Shown: positions 1-5,314 of the stretch, piece after piece
How positions within the stretch are numbered: position 1 is the first letter of the stretch
Layout of the letters: every line of letters begins with the position of its first letter
Translations under genes and position numbers: made by a program
Source: an uncultured Gemmatimonadota bacterium
GTDB lineage: Bacteria; Gemmatimonadota; Gemmatimonadetes; Gemmatimonadales; Gemmatimonadaceae
NCBI GenBank assembly: GCA_946887155.1
Contig: CAMPKM010000241.1
Coordinates: 1 to 5,314, forward strand
Reading direction: 5' to 3'
DNA length: 5,314 nucleotides
Notes under the pieces: generated by a model
Database searches by the model: none
What the model was told of the DNA's origin: nothing
Seen by the model: the letters and a program-made list of their open reading frames with translations, nothing else

Positions 1-398
1 CCCACGTGCGCCAGGCGCGGATACCGGTGCCCGCCGAAGTTGCGCTGGAGGATCCGGCCGTCTTCCGTCCGGTCGAACAGGGCGCCCCAGGCCTCGAGTT
101 CCCGGATGCGGTCCGGTGCTTCCTTCGCGTGCAGTTCGGCCATGCGCCAGTTGTTCATGTACTGTCCGCCGCGCATGGTGTCGGCGAAGTGCACCCGCCA
201 GTTGTCGCGATCGTCGACGTTGGCCATTGCGGCCGCCATGCCGCCTTCCGCCATCACCGTGTGCGCCTTGCCGAGCAGCGACTTGGAGATCAGGCCGACC
301 GAGGCCCCTTTCGCCGCGGCCTCGAGGGCCGCCCGCAGGCCGGCGCCACCGGCGCCGATGACGAGGACGTCGTGTTCGACGCGATCGTATTCGGCCAT
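1..398 (-). CDS. sdhA: Succinate dehydrogenase/fumarate reductase flavoprotein subunit, N-terminal part (gene runs off the left edge)
   Basis: The reverse strand from the ATG at 398-396 reads open to base 1, giving 132 complete codons of the N-terminus. Residues 10-20 form the FAD dinucleotide-binding loop (V-I-G-A-G-G-A-G-L, GxGxxG at 15-20). Residues 46-53 read H-T-V-M-A-E-G-G, where His46 corresponds to the histidine that carries covalent 8-alpha-linked FAD in SdhA/FrdA proteins. Residues 121-132 (FGGHRYPRLAHV) match the conserved substrate-side segment of the flavoprotein. In the family this subunit oxidises succinate to fumarate on the cytoplasmic face of the membrane and passes electrons to the iron-sulfur subunit. 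The start is well supported: it follows the stop codon of the anchor gene with no spacer, and a GAGG lies 9 bases upstream. The FGGHRYPRLAHV segment resembles actinobacterial Sdh1 flavoproteins. The C-terminal catalytic arginine and the capping domain lie outside the window. Direction (succinate oxidation or fumarate reduction) cannot be decided from sequence alone. Confidence 0.95.
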   Translation of the reverse strand, partial: MAEYDRVEHDVLVIGAGGAGLRAALEAAAKGASVGLISKSLLGKAHTVMAEGGMAAAMANVDDRDNWRVHFADTMRGGQYMNNWRMAELHAKEAPDRIRELEAWGALFDRTEDGRILQRNFGGHRYPRLAHV

Positions 399-1262
399 CT
401 AGAAGAACCTCACGTCGGTGATGATGCCCATCGCGCAGAGGCGGATGTACACATCGGTCAACGCGACGCTGAACAGGCTGAACCAGGCCCAGTTCATGTG
501 CTTGCGATTGCAGGCGGTCGACACCTTGTAGACGTTCTTGCGAAACGGCGCCGTCGAAATGCGATCGAGGAACCCGCCGATCATGTGGCGGAACGAGTGG
601 CATCCCATGGAGTAGCCGCTCAGGAGCACGGCGTTGACCAGCATGACCAGGGTGCCAAGTCCCATGCCGAACTGGGTGCTGCCGGTTCCGTTGTCGAACC
701 AGAACGCCTTCCAGACATCGTACCAGAGCACGATCAGGATGATCGTCGCGGCGATGAAGAAGTACCGGTGCACGTTCTGGAGGATGAGCGGAAAACTCCG
801 CTCGCCCAGGTAGGACTTCCGCGGCTCACCGACAGCGCAGCCCGGCGGATCCGCCCAGAACGCCTTGTAGTACGCGCCGCGATAGTAGTAGCACGTGAAC
901 CGGAAGAGCCCGGGAAACGGCAGGATGATCAGCGCCGGCGAGAACGGAAGCCAGGCCGGCCACCAGGCGGGTTGCGGCCCGAAGATCGCGTGCGGGGAGG
1001 AGCCGAAGATTTCCGGCGAATAGAACGGCGACAGGTACGGGCCGCTCACGTAGTTCGCGTTCTGGAACGCCGCCCAGGTCCCGTAGACGAGGAAGCTGGT
1101 GAAGACCACGACGACCGCGATGTTCTGCAGCCACCAGGGGTCGCGGCGCAGCGTTTCGCCAAACCCCCGTTGTTCCATCACCGGCAGCGATCGTTGCATG
1201 CGTTCGAGAGAGTGAAAGTCCGCGTCGTGATGCACGTTTAACCTGCCTGAAACATGCTGCAT
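399..1262 (-). CDS. sdhC: Succinate dehydrogenase membrane anchor subunit (five-helix, haem-type, Sdh1-like)
   Basis: This 287-residue integral membrane protein has five hydrophobic segments, at about residues 45-66, 105-125, 160-183, 200-220 and 257-280. Candidate haem b ligands are His165 (in N-V-H-R-Y), His222 and His226 (in C-H-S-F-R-H) and His255. Segments such as RFTCYYYRGAYYKAFWADPP (121-140), GEPRKSY and F-P-L-I-L-Q-N-V-H-R-Y are recognisable from the single-polypeptide anchors found with mycobacterial Sdh1 and related acidobacterial or actinobacterial enzymes. Its role is to hold the SdhAB dimer on the membrane and pass electrons to quinone. It is the first gene of the operon and abuts sdhA directly. 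The start is uncertain. The ATG at 1262 has only a weak upstream purine run. A GTG at 1235 (residue 10) has AGG 6 bases before it, and ATGs also occur at residues 22 and 29. The conserved part begins near residue 32 (R-G-F-G-E-T-L-R-R-D-P-W-W). The symbol sdhC is by role; this is not the short four-subunit-type SdhC. Confidence 0.92.
   Translation of the reverse strand: MQHVSGRLNVHHDADFHSLERMQRSLPVMEQRGFGETLRRDPWWLQNIAVVVVFTSFLVYGTWAAFQNANYVSGPYLSPFYSPEIFGSSPHAIFGPQPAWWPAWLPFSPALIILPFPGLFRFTCYYYRGAYYKAFWADPPGCAVGEPRKSYLGERSFPLILQNVHRYFFIAATIILIVLWYDVWKAFWFDNGTGSTQFGMGLGTLVMLVNAVLLSGYSMGCHSFRHMIGGFLDRISTAPFRKNVYKVSTACNRKHMNWAWFSLFSVALTDVYIRLCAMGIITDVRFF
408..411 (-). promoter_or_regulatory. 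Ribosome binding site of sdhA inside the end of the anchor gene
   Basis: Read on the minus strand, GAGG (within TGAGGT) lies inside the last codons of the anchor gene, 9 bases before the sdhA ATG. The anchor stop codon TAG (401-399) directly touches that ATG. Translation of the two subunits is therefore probably coupled. Confidence 0.6.
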
Positions 1263-1322
1263 CGCTCTGCCGCGATCAACGAGCGCCGCCGGAAAGAACC
1301 GAACACGGTCACGGTCGTCTAC

Positions 1323-1335
1323 TTGACTGAGTCAA
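1323..1335. promoter_or_regulatory. Putative MarR-type operator, copy 1
   Basis: The sequence TTGACTGAGTCAA is a perfect inverted repeat: TTGACT and AGTCAA around a central G at 1329. It lies in the divergent region between the sdh anchor gene and the MarR-GNAT gene, which is the usual place for the autoregulatory site of a MarR-family dimer. The flanking bases AC...CT extend the resemblance to copy 2. The arm TTGACT also looks like a -35 hexamer on either strand, but I find no good -10 at 16-18 bases from it. Operator function is inferred from symmetry, duplication and position. Confidence 0.6.
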
Positions 1336-1345
1336 CTAATGGTAC

Positions 1346-1358
1346 TTGACGGAGTCAA
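1346..1358. promoter_or_regulatory. Putative MarR-type operator, copy 2
   Basis: The sequence TTGACGGAGTCAA has perfect 5-bp arms (TTGAC/GTCAA) around GGA. It differs from copy 1 at a single base over 13, and the shared block extends to ACTTGAC-x-GAGTCAAC (1344-1359 here, 1321-1336 in copy 1). The centres are at 1329 and 1352, 23 bp apart, or just over two helical turns. Two dimers could therefore bind on nearly the same face. An ATG at 1339 lies between the copies, so starting the regulator gene there would put copy 2 inside the coding region. This argues for a downstream start. Confidence 0.6.
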
Positions 1359-1407
1359 CGATCGCCGCCAGACTGGAATCGGGACGATTTTCGCACGGAT
1401 GGTTTCG

Positions 1408-2377
1408 ATGAAGGCACGATCCTCACCCGTCGCCGCGTTCCGGCGATTCAACCGGTTCTACACGAAGCACGTCGGCGCACTCGACGAGGGCTACCAGCAC
1501 TCGCGCTTCACGCTGACCGAGGCGAGGGTGCTCTACGAACTGGGCACGCGCGACGTCGCGACCGCCACCGCCATCAGGGAAGAGCTGTCCGTCGATCCGG
1601 GGTACCTGAGCCGGATCCTCCAGGGCTTCGCCGCCAAGGGCCTCGTCTCACGCAAGCGCGCCAGCAAGGATCGGCGGCAGGTGGTGATGACCCTGACCGC
1701 CAAGGGCCGGCGCGCGTTTCTCGAGCTCGACTCCAAGTCCAACGAGCGGGCGCGTGAGATCCTCGATACGCTGGTGCCGGTGGAGCGGAAGCAGTTGCTC
1801 GCGGCCATCACCGGTGTCGAGCGGCTGTTGTCGCGGACGACCGAGTCCACACCGCGGAGTGTCGTCATCCGCGCCCCACGTCCGGGCGACATCGGCTGGG
1901 CCATTTTCGCCCACGGCGAGTTGTATGCGAAGCAATTCGGCTGGAACGCGGACTTCGAGGCGCTGGTGGCGAAGCTGTTCGCTGATTTCGCCAATGGACA
2001 CGATCAGGCCGCCGAACGCATGTGGGTAGCCGAGATGGACGGCGAGCGGGTTGGCACCGTTTTCGTCGTGCGCAACGCCGATGATTCGACCGTGGCGCAA
2101 TTGCGATGCCTGCTGGTCGACCCGAAGGCGCGCGGTCTGGGCGTGGATGCGCGAGCGGCCCCAGTCGCCGTTCTTCCGCGTGGGGCCGCGGCTCGTCGAC
2201 GAGAGTGTCTCGTTCGCCCGCGGGGCCGGGTACCGGGCGATCATGTTGTGGACGAACGACGTGCTCATTTCGGCCCGCCGCATTTACGAAGCGGCGGGAT
2301 TCACGCTCGATCACGAATACCAGCACCACAGTTTCGGCCATGACCTCGTGGCCCAGGTCTGGCGGCGCGACCTCTGA
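1408..2377 (+). pseudogene. MarR-family winged-helix / GNAT acetyltransferase fusion regulator, frameshifted by a 37-bp insertion
   Basis: Numbering is from the ATG at 1408; an ATG at 1399 is equally possible, and one at 1339 would overlap operator copy 2. Residues 8-150 are a MarR domain. They include F-T-L-T-E-A-R-V-L-Y-E-L (34-45), a recognition helix near D63-F74 (D-P-G-Y-L-S-R-I-L-Q-G-F) and the wing with D88-R89-R90. From about residue 152 a GNAT domain begins and runs to the acetyl-CoA loop L-L-V-D-P-K-A-R-G-L-G-V (235-246). There the frame is lost, and the unchanged frame continues as unrelated residues to a stop at 2341-2343. The genuine C-terminus is in another frame: L-V-D-E-S-V-S-F-A-R, then L-W-T-N-D-V-L-I-S-A-R-R-I-Y-E-A-A-G-F, ending at the TGA at 2375-2377. 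Removing 37 bases (2147-2183) rejoins the frames as R242-G-L-G-V-G247 and gives 310 residues, typical for this fusion family. The DNA-binding half is intact and may still work. A sequencing error this large is less likely than a real mutation. Confidence 0.85.
2141..2183 (+). repeat. 37-bp insertion bounded by GCGTGG direct repeats
   Basis: GCGTGG occurs at 2141-2146 and again at 2178-2183, with a 37-base offset. The 31 bases between the copies (2147-2177) match nothing expected in the GNAT fold. Their loss together with one repeat copy restores the reading frame exactly. This is consistent with a 6-bp target duplication around a small insert, or with microhomology-mediated insertion. No transposase or recognisable insertion-sequence end is visible in so short a segment. 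Confidence 0.6.
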
Positions 2378-2385
2378 GTGTGCGT

Positions 2386-2408
2386 GACCGGTGCGCGGAC
2401 GACCGGTG
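2386..2408. terminator. Possible weak hairpin between convergent genes
   Basis: The octamer GACCGGTG occurs twice, at 2386-2393 and 2401-2408. Its core ACCGGT is self-complementary, so the two copies (2387-2392 and 2402-2407) can pair as a 6-bp GC-rich stem with a 9-base loop. It sits in the 39-bp gap between the convergent ends of the regulator gene (2377) and the HExxH gene (2417), where a bidirectional terminator would be expected. No T-run follows on either strand, so a classical intrinsic terminator is not supported. Confidence 0.25.
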
Positions 2409-2416
2409 GGCTTCGC

Positions 2417-3058
2417 CTAACGCTTCCTGATGCCCCGCGAGGACACGCTGTCTCCGTCGAGGAGAAATCCGTGGGAACGGGCCACTGCTCGAACCTGCGC
2501 GTCGTTCAGCACGCGATCGTAGATCCAGGTGTAGTGGCGGTTGGCGGACAGAACGCGCCGCGCTCGCTCAGTCCCGATCAACCGGGTCATCACCTGGAAT
2601 TCGAGATCGCAGACCAGCAGGTGCCGGTATGTGCTCTCGAGGTCCCGTGCACCTTCCGGTCCCTGTGACGGCGCGTCGGGATAGAGCTTCGCGTAGGCGT
2701 CCATCGCCGAACGGAAGAGCGCGTTCCCTTCCTCGAGCCAGTGGAACTGTTCGTGGAGGAACGTCGCCAGCAAGCCGTCCTCGTCACCATTGTGCCGGGT
2801 ATGCAGGGTGAGCATCGGATGGCTGTGCGGAATAGCTCGCTCGTCGATACGAATCCTCGGCGTGTAGATCCACCGGGCGACGTCATGCTTCTCCAGCGTT
2901 TTTCGTAGCTGATCGGCCGTCGCGCGCTCGGCGGCGGTGTTCTGCTCGAACGTGATTTCCAGATCGACCGGCTTGACCTGACCCTCGACGGAACGAGGGA
3001 TCGTGATCGTGAGGCCGGCCATGAGTGCGAGCCACAATCGCATCGTCATCGTACCCAT
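2417..3058 (-). CDS. Secreted putative zinc metallopeptidase-like protein with an HEQFH motif
   Basis: I do not recognise a named family. From the ATG at 3058 it is 213 residues. Residues 1-26 look like a signal peptide: a short positive start around Arg7, a hydrophobic core L-W-L-A-L-M-A-G-L-T-I-T-I, and possible cleavage after V-E-G, before Gln27. The mature part of about 187 residues contains T-F-L-H-E-Q-F-H-W-L-E-E-G with H102-E103-x-x-H106, the zinc-binding HExxH signature in a hydrophobic helix context. Glu153 (in V-C-D-L-E-F-Q), 47 residues downstream, is a candidate third ligand of gluzincin type; Glu141 and His146 are alternatives. The C-terminus has an aromatic stretch, R-H-Y-T-W-I-Y-D (174-181). 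The start is uncertain: ATGs at 3049 and 3043 also precede the hydrophobic core, and a GTG at 3112 would add a non-signal-like leader. It faces the S9 peptidase gene across a short divergent region. Catalytic activity is inferred from the motif alone. Confidence 0.75.
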   Translation of the reverse strand: MGTMTMRLWLALMAGLTITIPRSVEGQVKPVDLEITFEQNTAAERATADQLRKTLEKHDVARWIYTPRIRIDERAIPHSHPMLTLHTRHNGDEDGLLATFLHEQFHWLEEGNALFRSAMDAYAKLYPDAPSQGPEGARDLESTYRHLLVCDLEFQVMTRLIGTERARRVLSANRHYTWIYDRVLNDAQVRAVARSHGFLLDGDSVSSRGIRKR

Positions 3059-3247
3059 CGTGAATGGTTGCTGCTTCGACGCGTTCTGAGCAGACGTTTC
3101 CTGAGACACCACAATCAGCGCTGGGCGTTGCAGGGCTGCCTGGAGGGACGATCCTGCGCCCTCGGGTTTCGACGCACCTGCTAGGCAACGGGAAACGAGC
3201 GGATAGCTTCCAACGTACGTCGAGCACGCGATTTGACCCCTCCACCG
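3059..3247. promoter_or_regulatory. Divergent upstream region shared by the HExxH gene and the S9 peptidase gene
   Basis: About 190 bases separate the chosen starts of the two outward-facing genes, so both promoters should lie here. I looked for -35/-10 pairs on both strands and found no convincing match to the sigma-70 consensus. I also see no clear Shine-Dalgarno sequence before either start; the stretch before the S9 ATG is pyrimidine-rich (GACCCCTCCACCG). No strong palindrome or repeat was noticed. Confidence 0.35.
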
Positions 3248-5314
3248 ATGGCTGCCATGCTTCGCCTCTTCCGACTCTCCTGCACGCTCCTGATTGCCTT
3301 CGCGAGTGTCGCGAACGCGCAGGAGAAGCCTCTCGTCTCCAATGCGGACCTCGCCAAATGGGAATCGCTCGGTCAGAGCCGGCTGTCTCCGAATGGATCA
3401 TGGCTCGCCTGGACCATAACCCGGGGGGACCAGGATGGCGCGCTCCACCTGAGAGGCGGCAGCCGTGACGCACACACCACGATTCCATTCGGGCAGTCGC
3501 CGGCATTCTCCGCCGACTCGCGATGGTTCGCCTATCTCGTTGGCGTGTCGACCGCGGAACGCGAACGCCTGACGAAAGAGAAGAAGCCGATCAAGACCGC
3601 GTTCGTCGTGCGCAACCTGCTCACCGGCGACACGACGGCGATTGCCGATGTCAGCGCGTTCAGCTTTGCGCCCGCGGGCGGCTTCGTTTCCCTGACGCGG
3701 TATCGGGCAGACGACAAGAAACGCGTGAATGACATCCTGGTGCTCGATCTCGCTGGCGGCGCGCGCTTTTCCATCGCGAATGTCGCCGAGCAATCATGGA
3801 ATGACGTGAAGCCGTTGCTGGCGCTTGCCATCACGGTCGACGGCGGCAACAGCGTGCAGCTCTTTGATGGATCGACGGGAAGCTCGCGCATCCTGGAATC
3901 GTCGCCATCGGTGTATCGCGCACTGGTGTGGCGGCCGGCGTCGCAGGGCCTCGCCGTGCTTCGAACGAACGCGACGAAGGAATTCAGCGATACCGCGCAC
4001 GCCGTCGTGGTTTGGGCCACTGCCGACGATGCGGAAGAAGTGCCGAGGGTGCTGGACCCGGCAACGGCGTCCGGATTCCCGGCGGGGATGCGTGTCGCGG
4101 AGCACCGGCGGCCGTCGTGGTCCGAAGATGGTCGCACGGTCTACGTCGGGTTGCAGCCCCGGAAGGCCGTCAAGGACGCGACCAAGAAGAGCGATGACAA
4201 GGTGAGCGACGTCGAGATCTGGCATGTGAACGACGTGCGCGCGATCCCGCAGCAGCGATCGTCCGAGCAGCGTGACCTGCGCGCCACGCTACTTGCCGCC
4301 TGGCACACCGACGGCCGGGTCGTGCAGTTGGGCAGCAACACGCTGGAGACAGCCACGGTGCTCGATGGCGACCGGTTCCTGACCGAAACCGACCGTGCGC
4401 CGTACGCGTGGGGCCACAAGTTCGGGCGCCGCGACGAAGATCTGTATTCGGTAGACGTCGTGACGGGAGCGCGAAAGAAACTGCTCGAGAAGGTGCGCTA
4501 TTCCTACGGCGCTGACCCAACCGGCCGGCTTACGTCGTTCTTCGACGGGCGGGACTGGTGGGTCGCCGACGTGGCGAGCGGCGCCAGGACGAACCTCACC
4601 GCCCGCGTCCGTGCCGCCCAGAAGGCCGACTTCGTGGATCGCGACGACGATCACCCGAGCGATGTGTCGGGTCCGTGGGGCGGTCCCGCCTGGTCAAAGG
4701 ACGGCAAGACCATGTTCGTCTCCACCGAATACGACGTCTGGGCGCTCGCGGCAGACGGCTCCGGCGGCACGCGCCTGACCAATGGAGCACGCGAGGGCGT
4801 GCGGCATCGCCTGGTAAGCCTGGTCGGCTTCGACGCATCGGAAGCGGAGCGCGCGGTGGACCGTTCAAAGCCCGTCTGGCTTTCGCTGTATGGAAAGGAG
4901 ACGAAGCAGAGTGGTTATGCGCGGCTCATGCCCGACGGCTCCGTGAATCGCGTGATCCTCGAGGACGCCCAGGTAAGCGGCTTGCAGAAGGCCGATAGCG
5001 CCGAACGGTACTCCTTCGTTCGGCAGTCCTTCGAGGACTCGCCCGATGTTTTCGCAGGCGGTGCCGCGCTGACCGACGCCAAGCAGATGAGCGAGACTAA
5101 CGTCTTCCAGAAGGATTATGCGTGGGGTAAGGCGGAGTTGATCGACTTCACGAGCACGGTCGGCCGTCCGCTCCAGGGGATTCTCTATTACCCCGCGAAC
5201 TGGGACGCCAAGAGGAAGTACCCGATGATCGTGTACACGTACGAACTGCTTTCACAGGGACTGCACCGCTACATCGTCCCGCGTGAGAACGATTACTACA
5301 ATGCGAACGTGTTC
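3248..5314 (+). CDS. Secreted S9 family (prolyl oligopeptidase-like) serine peptidase, propeller part; 3' end cut by the window
   Basis: The ATG at 3248 opens 689 codons that run in frame to the last base. Residues 1-24 form a signal peptide: Arg-containing start, core L-S-C-T-L-L-I-A-F-A-S-V, and an A-N-A/Q cleavage site after residue 24. This predicts a periplasmic or extracellular enzyme. Residues of about 30-630 form a beta-propeller. TolB/WD-like strand motifs include L-S-P-N-G-S-W-L-A-W (46-55), P-S-W-S-E-D-G-R-T-V-Y-V-G (near 290) and P-A-W-S-K-D-G-K-T-M-F-V-S (near 480). A lysine-rich insert precedes V-E-I-W-H (322-326). From Gly639 (G-R-P-L-Q-G-I-L-Y-Y-P-A-N-W) the sequence enters the alpha/beta-hydrolase domain (K-Y-P-M-I-V-Y-T-Y-E). 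The nucleophile serine and the Asp/His of the triad lie beyond the window, so activity cannot be confirmed. Related propeller-type S9 proteins are roughly 900 residues, so about three quarters is seen. They cleave oligopeptides, with the propeller restricting access. An alternative ATG lies at 3257. Confidence 0.9.
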   Translation, partial: MAAMLRLFRLSCTLLIAFASVANAQEKPLVSNADLAKWESLGQSRLSPNGSWLAWTITRGDQDGALHLRGGSRDAHTTIPFGQSPAFSADSRWFAYLVGVSTAERERLTKEKKPIKTAFVVRNLLTGDTTAIADVSAFSFAPAGGFVSLTRYRADDKKRVNDILVLDLAGGARFSIANVAEQSWNDVKPLLALAITVDGGNSVQLFDGSTGSSRILESSPSVYRALVWRPASQGLAVLRTNATKEFSDTAHAVVVWATADDAEEVPRVLDPATASGFPAGMRVAEHRRPSWSEDGRTVYVGLQPRKAVKDATKKSDDKVSDVEIWHVNDVRAIPQQRSSEQRDLRATLLAAWHTDGRVVQLGSNTLETATVLDGDRFLTETDRAPYAWGHKFGRRDEDLYSVDVVTGARKKLLEKVRYSYGADPTGRLTSFFDGRDWWVADVASGARTNLTARVRAAQKADFVDRDDDHPSDVSGPWGGPAWSKDGKTMFVSTEYDVWALAADGSGGTRLTNGAREGVRHRLVSLVGFDASEAERAVDRSKPVWLSLYGKETKQSGYARLMPDGSVNRVILEDAQVSGLQKADSAERYSFVRQSFEDSPDVFAGGAALTDAKQMSETNVFQKDYAWGKAELIDFTSTVGRPLQGILYYPANWDAKRKYPMIVYTYELLSQGLHRYIVPRENDYYNANVF

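Noticed and set aside
6..1241. A 411-codon open frame on the plus strand opposite the sdh genes
   Set aside because: It is antisense to two clearly recognised genes (SdhA and the anchor). Its translation is rich in Arg, Gly, Pro, Ala and His with no domain, as expected for a GC-rich mirror frame.
1323..1375. TTGACT/TTGACG within the palindromes as -35 boxes of sigma-70 promoters
   Set aside because: No acceptable -10 lies 16-18 bases from any of them on either strand; the best on the plus strand, CAGACT at 1369-1374, matches only three of six. The palindrome explanation is stronger.
1339..1398. N-terminal extension of the MarR-GNAT gene from the ATG at 1339
   Set aside because: The added 20 or so codons run through operator copy 2 and do not resemble the family N-terminus, which begins near V-A-A-F-R-R-F-N-R-F-Y. 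The ATGs at 1399 or 1408 fit better.
1648..2341. Minus-strand open frames of 150-210 codons opposite the MarR-GNAT gene
   Set aside because: They mirror a gene with clear protein homology and have low-complexity composition, with no motif and no convincing start signal.
3059..3112. Upstream GTG start at 3112 for the HExxH protein
   Set aside because: It would put 18 polar residues before the signal peptide. The ATGs at 3058, 3049 or 3043 give a normal short n-region.
3532..4225. Minus-strand open frames opposite the S9 peptidase gene
   Set aside because: The plus strand is open for 689 codons with a signal peptide and S9 domain motifs. The antisense translations show no recognisable domain.

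Overview
The window is high-GC (by eye roughly 60-65%) bacterial chromosomal DNA with ordinary coding density and no mobile-element gene, CRISPR array or RNA gene that I can recognise. The gene set is a five-helix, mycobacterial Sdh1-like succinate dehydrogenase anchor, a MarR-GNAT fusion regulator, and a large secreted S9 peptidase with a periplasmic-type signal peptide. Together these suit an Acidobacteriota-like soil bacterium. That assignment is an inference from protein flavour, not from a marker gene.

Left part (1-1262, minus strand): the start of a succinate dehydrogenase/fumarate reductase operon. The membrane anchor (399-1262) is followed with no spacer by the flavoprotein SdhA (398 down to 1, cut by the window edge). 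The iron-sulfur subunit would be expected beyond the left edge. Together they would oxidise succinate and pass electrons to the quinone pool.

Middle part (1263-2416): a divergent intergenic region carries two copies of a near-perfect palindrome, TTGAC(T/G)GAGTCAA, with centres 23 bp apart. These look like the operator of the adjacent plus-strand regulator gene, which encodes a MarR winged-helix domain fused to a GNAT acetyltransferase domain. That gene is broken. A 37-bp insertion, bounded by a GCGTGG repeat, sits exactly in the acetyl-CoA pyrophosphate-binding loop of the GNAT domain and shifts the frame. Deleting those 37 bases on paper restores a 310-residue protein with a normal R-G-L-G-V-G loop and a normal C-terminus.

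Right part (2417-5314): two divergent genes for exported proteins share a short upstream region. The minus-strand gene encodes a small secreted protein with an HEQFH (HExxH) zinc-metallopeptidase signature and no family I can name. The plus-strand gene encodes an S9 (prolyl oligopeptidase family) peptidase with a signal peptide. Its beta-propeller is complete or nearly so, but the window ends at the start of the catalytic alpha/beta-hydrolase domain.

I see no complete undescribed multi-gene system here. The most unusual items are the 37-bp insertion in the regulator, the paired operator between the regulator and the sdh operon, and the unclassified HExxH protein.
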